DNA from: CAZRGV01 sp964599655
Lineage (GTDB): Bacteria > Planctomycetota > Planctomycetia > Isosphaerales > Isosphaeraceae
Length of the DNA: 58,649 bases
Direction of reading: 5' to 3'
Assembly: GCA_964599655.1 (NCBI GenBank)
Contig: CAZRGV010000022.1
Coordinates: forward strand, 1-58,649
A program made the translations under genes and the position numbers. How positions within the stretch are numbered: position 1 is the first letter of the stretch; each line of letters begins with the position of its first letter. Positions 17,206 through 27,666 of the stretch are shown piece by piece. Under the pieces are notes generated by a model. The model did no database searches. It was not told where the DNA came from and worked only from the letters and a program-made list of their open reading frames with translations.

Positions 17206-18441
17206 TCAGGGGTTTCGGGTCAGCATGAGGGACACCTGGTAGGGGGTCAGGAATCCGCCGGAGTCGGCGAGTTGCAGGTAATACTTGGAACCCTGCGAGA
17301 CTGGGATGGTCACTGGGGTTCCCGACACGAGCGATTGCGCGGTCGTGGGGAGGCTGCTCGAGGGCGGGTTGCTGAAGAACTGAACCGTCAAGGGAGCCGT
17401 GGGCGTGAGGTTCGAGACGCTGAGTTGTCCCGAGTAGGGGGCCGTGAAGGTGAAGACGTCGATGTCGGTCGGGCTTATGGTGCCGGAGAGAACGGCGTTC
17501 CCCGAGGCATCGAGGGCGAAGGCGTTCGCCGTGGTGATCGTATTGTTTGGCTCGGTTTCGTTGACCAGCCCGGTGGGCGTGGTGGGCTGACCTGGCTGGT
17601 GGACGGTCTCTTGCAGGTCGATCGAGTAATCGCCGATGCCTCGGCCCTGTGTGGTCGTCTCGATGAAGATTCGCTGTCCGGCGCGAACCGGGAACGTTCC
17701 CGAGGCGCCGCCTTCCTTGCTATGCGGGCTCGCGAACAGGACGGTTCCCGCCTGGTTTCGGACGATCACGGCGGGGTTGCAGCCCTGGGGCGTCAGTTGC
17801 AGGCTCACCTGTCCGGAAACCCTGGGGACGAAGGTGAAGTAGTCGCGATCCTGGAGGTCGTTGATGGCGGCTTGGATCTGGATCATGCCGTCGTTTCCCA
17901 GGTCGAAGGCGTTCGCCTGGGGCGGCGTGTTGTTCGGCTCGGTTTCGTTGAGGACGTTGGGCGGCTCGGGGGTCCCGATTCCGCCACCGCCGATCGGCGG
18001 CTTCAGGTCGGTGACCATGAAGTTGATGGTGTAATTCCCGAGGCCCTCACCCCTGGAAACCACCTCGATGTAGAACTTCTGGTTGGTGTGAACCGTGAAT
18101 TGCGCCGCGGTCTGATCGACCCCTTGACGCCCGCCCCCACTGGAAAAGAGGACGCGGCCCGCCGCGTCTTTCACCAGAAGGGTAAATCGCAGCGTGCTGG
18201 TCTGCGAAAGCGCGGAAAGGTCGATCTGGCTCAGGGTATTCGGCGTATAGGTGTAATAGTCACGATCGCAGAGGCAGACCGAGCTGCCCTGGATGACCGC
18301 CTTGCCATCGGCGGGGTCGACCTTGATCACGTTGGCCTGGGATGGCCGATTATTCGGCTCGGATTCGGTCATCATGGTCGAGAGAAGGGCCCTCGCCTCC
18401 AGTCCCTCGACGTGCGGCTTGCCATGCCGTCTTGGTCGCAT
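17206..18441 (-). CDS. exported protein with three PPC domains
   Basis: The 411-residue protein begins with the LEPR-XLL-like motif VEGLEARALLS (about 11-21) and then has three tandem copies of a bacterial pre-peptidase C-terminal (PPC) beta-sandwich. Each copy starts with an (E/T)xEPNN motif: TESEPNNRPSQAN near 26, NETEPNNTPPQANAF near 165 and NETEPNNTITTANAF near 290. Each continues with a DRDYYTY-, DRDYFTF- or DIDVFTF-type strand. PPC domains usually sit at the end of secreted proteases; here there is no catalytic domain, so a structural or binding role at the cell surface is inferred. It is divergent from pyrR. Confidence 0.8.
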   Translation of the reverse strand: MRPRRHGKPHVEGLEARALLSTMMTESEPNNRPSQANVIKVDPADGKAVIQGSSVCLCDRDYYTYTPNTLSQIDLSALSQTSTLRFTLLVKDAAGRVLFSSGGGRQGVDQTAAQFTVHTNQKFYIEVVSRGEGLGNYTINFMVTDLKPPIGGGGIGTPEPPNVLNETEPNNTPPQANAFDLGNDGMIQIQAAINDLQDRDYFTFVPRVSGQVSLQLTPQGCNPAVIVRNQAGTVLFASPHSKEGGASGTFPVRAGQRIFIETTTQGRGIGDYSIDLQETVHQPGQPTTPTGLVNETEPNNTITTANAFALDASGNAVLSGTISPTDIDVFTFTAPYSGQLSVSNLTPTAPLTVQFFSNPPSSSLPTTAQSLVSGTPVTIPVSQGSKYYLQLADSGGFLTPYQVSLMLTRNP

Positions 18442-18629
18442 GTTCGACCTCCTCTACGGTCCTTCGACGAGAACCCGTCGGCCCACTCCGGTATCGGCTC
18501 GGATGCCGTCTAAAAATACCACATGTTTCCCGGGGCCACATCCATGATATCAGATTCCTGCCTCGGGTTGATCAATCGTCCATAATTCTGATGAAAGGCA
18601 GGGCCCGGTTGCGGTCGGATCGGTTGAGT

Positions 18630-18673
18630 GCCGACCGGTCGGCTTGCGGGGCCGACAGGGAACCTGCTACGAT
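18630..18673 (+). promoter_or_regulatory. pyrR promoter with upstream palindrome
   Basis: A 14-bp perfect palindrome (18630-18643) directly precedes TTGCGG (18644-18649), 18 bases and TACGAT (18668-18673). The leader to the pyrR ATG would be about 45 bases, too short for a PyrR-type attenuator. The palindrome may be an operator; this is inference. Confidence 0.4.
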
Positions 18674-18724
18674 CCCGGCCACGATCGCGACGGACGAGGC
18701 CGCGTCGCCACGCGGAGAGCGGTA

Positions 18725-19267
18725 ATGCCACGAAGCGAGACCAGGCTTTGCGACGCGGAGAGTATGGAGCGGCTCTTGACCGGGCTTGCCGCCGAGATCG
18801 CCGGGGGTCGTCAGTCGGGGAGCCCCTTGCGACTGGTGGGAATCCGGACGAGGGGTGTTCCGATCGCCGCTCGGCTCGCCGAGATTCTCGCATCGAGCGT
18901 TGGCGAGGGGATCGACGTCGGCGCGGTGGATATCACGCTTTATCGCGACGACCTGGATCGGAACAACCGCTGGCCGGTCCTCCGGGGGACGGAGATCCCG
19001 TTCTCGGTCGATAACGCCGAAATCGTTCTGGTTGACGATGTTCTGTTCACGGGCCGAACCGTTCGCGCAGCGCTCAACTCGGTCTGCGACCTCGGCCGGC
19101 CGGCCTGCGTGCGGCTGGCCGTGCTCGTGGATCGCGGCGGTCGCGAGCTTCCGATCCGGGCGGATTACGTCGGACTGCGATGCGACGCCTTGCCCGGACA
19201 GCGGGTCGTTGTCCGGATCCCGCCGGTCGATCCGGTTGAAGAGATTGTCCGCGTTTCCGACGCCTAG
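18725..19267 (+). CDS. pyrR: pyrimidine regulator / uracil phosphoribosyltransferase PyrR
   Basis: The 180-residue protein is a type I phosphoribosyltransferase of the PyrR family. The PRPP-binding loop is VLVDDVLFTGRTVRAAL (about 100-116), and VDITLYRDDL and VGIRTRGVPIA are typical of PyrR. In Bacillus-like bacteria PyrR binds pyr mRNA to attenuate transcription and also makes UMP from uracil. The ATG at 18725 has GGAGAG upstream; a longer in-frame extension is not supported. It heads pyrB and pyrC on the same strand, so a regulatory role is likely. I found no clear PyrR-binding loop sequence in its short leader. Confidence 0.93.
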   Translation: MPRSETRLCDAESMERLLTGLAAEIAGGRQSGSPLRLVGIRTRGVPIAARLAEILASSVGEGIDVGAVDITLYRDDLDRNNRWPVLRGTEIPFSVDNAEIVLVDDVLFTGRTVRAALNSVCDLGRPACVRLAVLVDRGGRELPIRADYVGLRCDALPGQRVVVRIPPVDPVEEIVRVSDA

Positions 19268-19277
19268 GCCCAAGGGA

Positions 19278-19320
19278 GTCCAGGCGGGCGGCCTTGCGTG
19301 TTTCTCGGCCTGGACCGCCC
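19278..19320 (+). promoter_or_regulatory. possible alternative RNA structures between pyrR and pyrB
   Basis: An 8-bp stem (19278-19285 with 19308-19315) overlaps in extent with a 6-bp stem (19286-19291 with 19315-19320). The two compete for the same region, the layout of an attenuator or pseudoknot. No T-run follows and no PyrR consensus loop is visible, so regulation is only inferred. Confidence 0.3.
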
Positions 19321-19355
19321 CCCTCGCTTCGAACTTCGCAGGGGAATCGACCGCC

Positions 19356-20354
19356 ATGACGAGGATACCCACCCTGATGCCGCCACCCGCCCCGGTCACG
19401 GGCGGGACCTCAGCGCCGCTGGCTTGGACCCGCTCGCACCTGCTGGGCCTGGAGGACCTTTCCCGGGAGGAGATCCTCGCCATTCTCGACACCGCCGATT
19501 CGTTCGCCGAAGTGTCGGAGCGGGATCGCAAGAAGGTTCCCGCGCTGCTTGGTAAAATCGTTTTCAACCTCTTCTTCGAAAACTCCACCCGGACCCGCAC
19601 CAGCTTTAGCCTGGCGGCCAAGCGTCTCTCGGCCGACGTTCAGGACTTCACCGCCGGCAGCTCCAGCCTGTCGAAAGGGGAAACCTTCATCGACACGGCG
19701 AAGAACATCGAGGCGATGGGCGCGGACATCATGGTGGTCCGCCATTCCACTCCGGGCGCGCCGCATCTTCTCGCGCAGCATGTTCACGCCTCGGTCATCA
19801 ACGCGGGCGATGGCGCTCACGAACACCCCACCCAGGCCCTGCTCGACCTGATGACGATTCGACGTAAGAAAGGGCGCATCGAGGGCCTGACCGTGGGCCT
19901 CGTCGGCGATATCTCGCACTCCCGGGTCGCTCGCTCGAATATCTGGGGCCTAACCAAGCTCGGAGCGCGCGTCATTCTCTGCGGACCTCCGACGCTGGTG
20001 CCGTCGAGCATGGAACGGCTGTGCTGCGCAATCGCGTACAACCTCGACGAGGTCCTCCCCGCGCTCGACGTCGTCAACGTCCTCCGCATTCAGTTCGAGC
20101 GCGACCAGCGGACCGTGTTTCCCTCGGTTTCCGAGTACTTCCGACTTTACGGCATGACCCAGGAGCGCGTTCGACGGGGCAAGAAGGACCTCCTGCTCCT
20201 GGCCCCCGGCCCGATCAACCGAGGCGTGGAGCTGACGCCCGAGGTCGCCGACGGCCCCAACTCGGCCATCCTCGACCAGGTGACCAACGGCCTGGCCGTA
20301 CGGATGGCGGTGCTCTACCTCGTCAGCGGGAAAAGTGGCTCGACGGCCCCTTGA
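19356..20354 (+). CDS. pyrB: aspartate carbamoyltransferase PyrB
   Basis: PyrB joins carbamoyl phosphate and aspartate in the second step of pyrimidine synthesis. The 332 residues include a variable Pro-rich N-terminus of about 20 residues and then the normal catalytic chain. The carbamoyl-phosphate loop is FFENSTRTRTSF (about 73-84), followed by the SSLSKGETFIDT loop, GAHEHPTQALLD and a C-terminal APGPINRGVEL loop. The start at 19356 has AGGGGA upstream. It lies 88 bases after pyrR and 95 bases before pyrC on the same strand. No regulatory pyrI gene is visible nearby. Confidence 0.97.
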   Translation: MTRIPTLMPPPAPVTGGTSAPLAWTRSHLLGLEDLSREEILAILDTADSFAEVSERDRKKVPALLGKIVFNLFFENSTRTRTSFSLAAKRLSADVQDFTAGSSSLSKGETFIDTAKNIEAMGADIMVVRHSTPGAPHLLAQHVHASVINAGDGAHEHPTQALLDLMTIRRKKGRIEGLTVGLVGDISHSRVARSNIWGLTKLGARVILCGPPTLVPSSMERLCCAIAYNLDEVLPALDVVNVLRIQFERDQRTVFPSVSEYFRLYGMTQERVRRGKKDLLLLAPGPINRGVELTPEVADGPNSAILDQVTNGLAVRMAVLYLVSGKSGSTAP

Positions 20355-20449
20355 ACCGTCCCGGCCCGACTCGCGGCGAGACCGGCCACACCCGTATCGA
20401 CGCTCCACGGCGGAGCCCTTCCACGGACGAGACGACACGAGACGAAGTC

Positions 20450-21766
20450 ATGCGAACGATCCAGATCACCGGCGGGCGTGTCATCGACCCCAGCCAGAAC
20501 ATCGACCGCATCACCGACGTCTGGCTCAGCCGGGGCCGCGTTCTGGCCGTCGGCGAGGAAGGGTACATTGAGCCGGAAGTGGTCATCAACGCGTCGGGGA
20601 AGATCGTCTGCCCGGGACTGATCGACGCCCACGTGCACCTTCGAGAGCCCGGCAACGAGGAGGACGAAACGATCGAGACGGGAGCCACCGCCGCCCTGGC
20701 CGGCGGCGTAACCTCGGTCGCCTGCATGCCGAACACGATTCCGGCCCTTGACACCCAGGGGGCGGCCGAGTTCGTCGTGCTCCAGGCGAAGCGGGCGCGC
20801 AAGGCGAACGTCTTTCCGGTCGGCGCCGTGAGCAAGGGGCGAGAGGGGAAGGAGTTGGCCGAACTTGGCCAACTGGTCGACGGCGGCGCGGTCGCGTTCA
20901 CCGATGATGGCGCACCGGTCGCCAGCGCCTCGCTGATGCGGCAAGCGTTGCAATACGCCAAGATGTTCGACCGGGTCGTGATGCAGCACTGCCAGGTTCC
21001 CGAGCTGACCGTCGGCGGCGTGATGAACGAGGGATTCGAGTCGATGCGGCTCGGCCTCAAGGGCATGCCTCCCGCGGCCGAGGACATCATGGTCGCTCGC
21101 GACATCCGGCTGGCCGAGATCACCGGCGGGCGCCTGCACATCCAGCATATCTCGACGGCTCGATCCGTCGAGCTGGTTCGAGAAGGCAAGCGACGAGGGG
21201 TTCGCGTCACCGCGGAAGCCTGCCCCCACCACTTTACGCTCACCGATGAATGCCTTCGCGCGTTCGATTCGAACTTCAAGATGAACCCGCCGCTTCGCGC
21301 CTGGAGCGACGTCGAGGCCGTCATCGGCGGGCTCGCCGACGGCACGATTGACCTGATCGCGACCGACCACGCGCCGCATGCTCCCGAGAAGAAGATGCGG
21401 GAACTGGACCTCGCCCCGTTCGGGATCGTCGGGCTGGAAACCTTGATCCCGATCACCGTGAAGTCGCTGATCGAGCCCGGACACCTGAACTGGCCCGACG
21501 TGATTCGCAAGCTCACGATCCTTCCCGCCGAGCTGCTCGGCATTCCCAAGGGAACCCTCAAGCCGGGCGCCGACGCCGACGTGACGATCATCGACCCCGA
21601 GGCGCGCTGGACCATCACCCCGTCGCAATTCCACTCCAAGAGCCGCAACACCCCCTTCGGCGGCTGGGAGGTTCGCGGCCGGGCCCACACGGCCATCGTC
21701 GCCGGCGAGATCCGCTTCACCCTCGGCGGAATCATCCAGACCCCCGGCGAACCCGCCAACGTCTGA
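20450..21766 (+). CDS. pyrC: dihydroorotase PyrC
   Basis: The 438-residue protein is a class I-type dihydroorotase, which cyclises carbamoyl aspartate in the third step of pyrimidine synthesis. The metal ligands are in GLIDAHVHLREPG (His61, His63); VAFTDDG is the conserved aspartate loop; further His residues lie in QHCQVPE and LHIQHIST, and the catalytic Asp in IATDHAPHAPEKK. The ATG at 20450 gives the normal N-terminal strand RTIQITGGRVIDP; longer in-frame starts lie inside pyrB. It completes a pyrR-pyrB-pyrC operon. Confidence 0.95.
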   Translation: MRTIQITGGRVIDPSQNIDRITDVWLSRGRVLAVGEEGYIEPEVVINASGKIVCPGLIDAHVHLREPGNEEDETIETGATAALAGGVTSVACMPNTIPALDTQGAAEFVVLQAKRARKANVFPVGAVSKGREGKELAELGQLVDGGAVAFTDDGAPVASASLMRQALQYAKMFDRVVMQHCQVPELTVGGVMNEGFESMRLGLKGMPPAAEDIMVARDIRLAEITGGRLHIQHISTARSVELVREGKRRGVRVTAEACPHHFTLTDECLRAFDSNFKMNPPLRAWSDVEAVIGGLADGTIDLIATDHAPHAPEKKMRELDLAPFGIVGLETLIPITVKSLIEPGHLNWPDVIRKLTILPAELLGIPKGTLKPGADADVTIIDPEARWTITPSQFHSKSRNTPFGGWEVRGRAHTAIVAGEIRFTLGGIIQTPGEPANV

Positions 21767-22062
21767 CCGACAAGTCTCGGGGCTCGACCGACCTCTTCCT
21801 GGTTGTTCCCCTTCGAGACCCGGTCGGTCGAGGGCACGAATCGAGCAATCAGTCGATCACGCATCCGTCGATCCCTGGCCGGGACGAGGACTCCGATCGA
21901 ATTGCGGAACATTTTTTTCGGCCAACCGCGCTCGGAAGCTCGCCTAAAGGAATATCGGGACTCGCCACGATGCCGAGCCACCCGGCAATCCCTTGAAACG
22001 ACGGCCGAGGGCCGTCCGCCATCCTGATTCGCCCGTGTTCCTCTGGCGAAGGACGCTTGGCC

Positions 22063-23615
22063 ATGCCGCGTACTGAATTCGCGGCGCCCCCCGGCCTGGG
22101 CGCGGTTCCCGGCCTGTGCGCGCCGATCACCTCCGACCGGCTCGACGACACCGAGCGTCGGATCGAAGACTGGCTCGTGAGCAACCTCGACGACGAGACC
22201 AAGACCAATGCGTCCCCGGTTTGGCAAGCCTTGCTGGGAATCGAGCCGACGCTGCGGAAGACGGGCCGCTCCGCCAACTCGTCCGGTTCCGGCAATCCCG
22301 GCGATTCCAACGTTTGGTCCCGCATTCGCGTCAGTCAGGTCCGGCACATCACGGTGGTCAGGCTGATCGACAAGATGCTCTTGAAGGAGAATTTGCTTCG
22401 GGAAGCCGCGGAGGAGCTGGAGGACCTGCTCGCCGCCGGTCATCACCGCGTGGTTCTGAACTTCGCGGCCGTCGAACGGATGTCGAGCCAGTTCGTGGCG
22501 GCGGTCGCCGCGGCCCACCGGCGTTGCGCCTCGGCCGACTCCGGCATGCTCAAGCTCTGCGGCCTCCGGCCAGANNNNNNNNNNNNNNNNNNNTCTTCGC
22601 CGTGACTGGCCTCAACGATCGGATCGCCCTGTTTCCCGACGAGACCTCGGCCCTGGAAAGCCCCTGGCCGGAGACCGAATACCCACGACCGCTGCCCATT
22701 GCCATCCTTTCGGCCCTGACGCGCCGAGGAGATGCTTCGATGGATCAAGGTTCCGCCGAATCCGACGTCGAATCCGGCGCCTGTCCCCTGGACGACAACG
22801 TGGCTCCGTTCGCGACCCTGACGCTCGGTCTAAAGATTCAGAACGGACGAGAGCGAGGGAAGGTTCTTCGCGTTCGAACGAATCCGTTCGTGATCGGCCG
22901 CCAGGAGGATTGCCAGCTTCGCGTCAACGTCCCCACGGTCAGCCGGACTCATGCGAGCATCGAGACGCGTGACGGCGCGTTTTTCCTCCGCGATCTCGCG
23001 ACGACCAACGGCACCTTCCTCAATGGCCGGTTCCTCCGAGACGCGGAAGTGGAACTCTCCGACGGCGATGTCATCCACGTCGGCCCCTTGCGGCTCGGCG
23101 TGATCCTCTCGGACCAGGGGCTGGAACCGACGGTCGCCGAAGAACAGATCGCCGGCTGGCTCCGCGACGAGGACGAACACGCCGAGGACGACGACGAACG
23201 GTTCGGATTCACCCTGGCGGAACCTCAATCCGAGGAAGCCACGCGCTTCGACGTGGAGACAAGCCTCCTCCACCTGAAGACCGAACGCGTCGAGGACGTC
23301 CTGATCATCACGCCGCTCGCCCCTCGACTGCTCGACGAAACGACCATCGGCCCCTTGCGACTTGAGCTTCTGGCCCTGCTCGAAAAACCCCTTCCGCGGC
23401 AGGTCGTGGTCAATCTCGAGCGGGTCTCGGCCATGTCGAGCCGGGCCGTCGGCGTCCTGATGGCCCATTTCCTTCGTCTCGATCGCTCCGGCGGCGGCCT
23501 TCGGATCTGCCGGGTTCATCCGAGAATCCTGGCCCTCCTCGAACGGATTCGCCTGCCGATGCTCGTCGAGGTCTTCCCGAACGTCGACGACGCGGTCCTG
23601 TCCTCCTGGACCTGA
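22063..23615 (+). CDS. STAS-FHA-STAS signalling protein (crosses assembly gap)
   Basis: The protein of about 515 residues has a first STAS domain (about 85-185), an FHA domain (about 265-340) and a second STAS domain (about 400-515). STAS domains act as anti-sigma antagonists; both copies keep the usual Ser pair where phosphorylation occurs (ERMSSQF, SAMSSRAV). The FHA part shows IGRQEDCQLRV, VSRTHASIE and TNGTFLNG, so it should bind phosphothreonine. The 19-N gap at 22575 splits the apparent frame, but the first STAS clearly continues after it as FAVTGLNDRIALFPDE, so this is one gene. No stop separates STAS1 from FHA. The start at 22063 has GAAGGA upstream. Confidence 0.75.
22575..22593. other. 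assembly gap, 19 N, wrong length for the frame
   Basis: The STAS domain reads in one frame before and in another after the gap. The true length must be 2 modulo 3 (for example 17 or 20) to restore the protein. Confidence 0.85.
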
Positions 23616-23637
23616 ACGATCGGCGGCCCCGCGTCGT

Positions 23638-23666
23638 TTGCCTCAATGGTTTTTGGCGCGTATCTT
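23638..23666 (+). promoter_or_regulatory. possible promoter for the YacP-like gene
   Basis: TTGCCT (23638-23643), 17 bases, TATCTT (23661-23666). The start codon is about 63 bases downstream. Confidence 0.35.
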
Positions 23667-23728
23667 TCCTTGGATGGAGACACAAACCGACACCGAGCCG
23701 CCTCGCTCCTCGCATCCGATCGGCCGCC

Positions 23729-24379
23729 ATGCGTTACCTGATCGACGGCTACAATCTGATGCACGCGATGGGCCTCATGAATCGGCGGTTCGGTCCCGAC
23801 GGTCTCCGCAAGGCGAGGCACCGCTTTCTCAACAACCTGGCCGCCGCGCTCGGGCCGGTCGACGCTCACCAGACAACCATCGTTTTCGACGCCTCTGAGG
23901 CCCCCGCCGAGGTTTCTCGACAAACCCGGCACAAGGGCCTGACCGTCGATTTCGCCATCGAAGATGACGAGGCCGACGAGCGCATCGAGCACTTGATCCA
24001 GACCGACTCCGCCCCGAAACGCCTGTCCGTCGTCTCGTCCGACCACCGCATTCGTCAGGCGGCGCGGCGTCGAGGCGCCAACGACCTGACCTGCGACGAG
24101 TTCCTCTCCATGCTCGAAGACCGAAAACGACGCCCAAGCCAACCTTCGACCACCACGCCGACACCCGAGGAACGTGCCCGACTGGATGGCCCCTCGCCCC
24201 AGGACGCCAAGCACTGGCTCGAAATCTTCGGCGACGCCGCCAACGAGCTCGAAGCCCTGGACGAGCTCAGCGGACGTGGCGGGTTCGTGCCGACTCCCGA
24301 GGAGATCGCCCGGATCGAGCGCGAAGTCGAGGACGAGGCGCGCCGCTCGCCCGGTTCGCCGCCTCGAAAGCGGCGTTGA
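23729..24379 (+). CDS. YacP-like NYN-domain RNase
   Basis: The 216-residue protein has an N-terminal NYN/PIN-like domain of the YacP (Rae1) type, which in Bacillus cuts mRNA at the ribosome. The fold's start YLIDGYNLMHA (Asp6) is clear, followed by TIVFDASEAP, DDEADERIEHLI and SVVSSDHRIRQAA, which supply the acidic active-site residues. The C-terminal part (about 130-216) is charged and Pro/Arg-rich and is longer than in Bacillus. It may bind nucleic acid or a partner. The gene follows the STAS-FHA-STAS gene by 113 bases but probably has its own promoter. Confidence 0.8.
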   Translation: MRYLIDGYNLMHAMGLMNRRFGPDGLRKARHRFLNNLAAALGPVDAHQTTIVFDASEAPAEVSRQTRHKGLTVDFAIEDDEADERIEHLIQTDSAPKRLSVVSSDHRIRQAARRRGANDLTCDEFLSMLEDRKRRPSQPSTTTPTPEERARLDGPSPQDAKHWLEIFGDAANELEALDELSGRGGFVPTPEEIARIEREVEDEARRSPGSPPRKRR

Positions 24380-24500
24380 CCCTTCCTTGGTTTTCCTCGA
24401 ACGTCCTCGCGCCATCCTTCGCCCTGTCGATGGTCTGGATGGCGCTGAAGGGATCGTGGACGAGGAACGTACCACCCGCTGGCTCAACCCGCGGGACGTT

Positions 24501-24910
24501 ATGGACAAGTTCGCTTCGTACGCGCGGAATCACGAGGACGTCATTCTCAACCGCGTCTTCCGCGACGTCGACGACGGCTTTCGCGTCGACTCCGGGGCGA
24601 ACGACCCGGTCTTTCCGTCAGTCACCAAGCCCCTTTTCCGATCGGGGATGGTCGGGCATCACCATGGAGCTGCACCCCGAGCTGATCCGTCCGCGAGGAA
24701 GACCAGCCCTGGCTTCCAAGCCCGGCCGCGCCGTTCAACGTGCTCGGTAACGCGATCTCATGCGAATCCTTCCATATTCTCAAGCAGTACACCGACCGTC
24801 CCGAGATCGGTCCGATCCCCCTGTCGTTGGCCTGGCAACCGCACCGCGATTCGCTGCGCTTCCCCCGAACGTCGTCCCTCGTCGAGCAGCGAATCCGTCG
24901 CGAGTCCTGA
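24501..24910 (+). pseudogene. decayed FkbM-type methyltransferase fragment
   Basis: Three reading frames carry consecutive remnants. From the ATG at 24501 the frame reads SYARNHEDVILNRVF and FRVDSGANDPVFPSVTK, the start of FkbM-family methyltransferases. About position 24636 the match moves to the next frame as FSDRGWSGITMELHPEL, the expected continuation (DRGWSGIxxEP), and then ends at a TAA. A third frame from 24734 to the TGA at 24910 reads like the end of an unidentified protein (IGPIPLSLAWQPHRDSLRF). At least one frameshift and probably an internal deletion or fusion of two remnants are present. Sequencing error could explain one shift but not all. The rest of 24380-25058 shows nothing else. 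Confidence 0.6.
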
Positions 24911-25058
24911 GAACTTTTGAGCCGTTCCCGGCCGTTGGAACCGACGCATCGCAAGACCTGGCCCGAAAGCTGGGGTCTGGTCGCGGCGCCAACGGTTTGG
25001 TAAAACGGCCAATCCGGAGAAAACGCCGGCTTCCGCGAACGCGTCGAGGGGTGCACCG

Positions 25059-25993
25059 ATGAGGGTTTGGCTATCCAGAGGGCCCTGGGTCCTGGTGATG
25101 GTCGCCTGCGCCTCCGCGTCCTTCGCCCAGGATCGAAAGGCCGCGGTTCTGCCCGACGATGTCGAGCTGATCCGTGACGTGGAGTACGGCCAGGGCGGAG
25201 ACCGCGCCTTACGGATGCACATTCTGCGTCCCAAACAACCGCCCGAACGCCCGTTGCCGGTGATCGTTTGGATTCACGGCGGCGCCTGGCTCGGCGGCAG
25301 TCGCGACAGCGGCATCGGCCTGCTCGCGCCGTTCGTGTCGAAGGGGTACGTCGGCGCCAGCATCGAGTACCGCTTCAGCCGTGAAGCCACGTTCCCGGCG
25401 CAGCTTGAAGATTGCAAATGCGCCATTCGCTTCCTTCGAGCGAAGGCCAAGCAATACCAGATCGATCCCGACCGGATCGGCGTCTGGGGAGCCTCGGCGG
25501 GCGGACATCTCGTCGCCTTGCTCGGCACGACAGGCGACGTCAGAGACCTGGAAGGGAAGGGGGGCTGGCCCGAGTTTTCCAGCCGGGTCGACGCTGTCTG
25601 CGACTGGTTCGGACCGACCGACTTTCTCAAGATGGACGAGGCCGGTAGCCGGATGACGCACAACGCGCCCGACTCTCCCGAATCCCTCCTGATCGGCGGG
25701 CCGATCGCCGAGAACCCCGACAAGGTCGCTCGGGCCAATCCGATCACGTATGTTTCTCATGATGATCCCCCCTTTCTGATCATGCATGGCGACCAGGACC
25801 CCTTGGTTCCTCCCAACCAGAGTGAGCGACTCACAGCGGCCCTGAAAACGGCCGGCGTGGAGGTGAGGTACGAGGTGGTTGAAGGCGCCGGGCATGGATT
25901 CGGCGGCCCTCGCGTGATGCGATCGGTGGAAACCTTCTTCGACAAACACCTGAAAGGCGGCGGTTCAACACCCCGCGGGAACGGCGATTCACG

Positions 25994-25997
<4 letters not shown>
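25059..25997 (+). CDS. exported alpha/beta hydrolase (esterase/lipase)
   Basis: The 312-residue protein begins with a signal peptide (hydrophobic WVLVMVACASASFA, cleavage near AQD). It is an alpha/beta hydrolase of the BD-FAE/carboxylesterase type: oxyanion motif WIHGGAWLGGS near 71-81, nucleophile Ser147 in GVWGASAGGH, Asp in MHGDQDPLVPP and His in EGAGHGFGG. It should act on an ester, perhaps acyl groups on polysaccharide, in the periplasm. The substrate is unknown. Its stop overlaps the sucC start as ATGA, so the two are co-translated although their functions seem unrelated. Confidence 0.85.
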
Positions 25998-27244
<1,247 letters not shown>

Positions 27245-27297
27245 CGTGACCTACTTCCCCCGGCCATCGCGGATTGCCCCGAAGAACGGTTCGAACC

Positions 27298-27561
27298 ATG
27301 TACGGGTTCGTTGCCTTCTATTTCCTACTGGGCCTGATCACTGTGGCCTCGTTCCGTGGAGGGCCCTGGTCGAGGCTCGGCATGATCGTTGCGCTCACCG
27401 CCGCTCACCTGTTGTTTCTGGGATTCTGGGCACGAATCCTGATCCGGACTCGGGAAACGGGCGAGCTTCAACGTGGCGGACCGATCGCCCGATTCGTTTA
27501 CCTCGCTCCCGTCGCCTACGGCCTTGGAGCACTGGCGGGATTTTGTCTCCTTCCGCATTGA
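27298..27561 (+). CDS. small three-helix membrane protein between sucC and sucD
   Basis: The 87-residue protein has three predicted membrane helices: FVAFYFLLGLITVASF, LGMIVALTAAHLLFLGFW and FVYLAPVAYGLGALAGFC. Short Arg-rich loops suggest the loop after the second helix is cytoplasmic. I recognise no family. It sits between sucC and sucD, where no gene is normally found. The ATG at 27298 gives the hydrophobic start; an upstream in-frame start would add eight polar residues. Confidence 0.55.
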   Translation: MYGFVAFYFLLGLITVASFRGGPWSRLGMIVALTAAHLLFLGFWARILIRTRETGELQRGGPIARFVYLAPVAYGLGALAGFCLLPH

Positions 27562-27666
27562 AATGGAAAACCCACGGTGCCGGGCGCGGGCCCCTCGCCG
27601 TTCACACGCTTCACGCCATCGACTGACCACCACGGCGTGGCCTTCACGTCATACAGGTAGGATTCT

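Noticed and set aside
16135..18513. 792-codon open frame on the plus strand
   Set aside because: It is antisense to ispH and the PPC protein, both with clear family motifs; long shadow frames are expected at this GC content.
18674..18724. PyrR attenuator before pyrR
   Set aside because: The leader is about 50 bases and lacks the PyrR-binding loop consensus.
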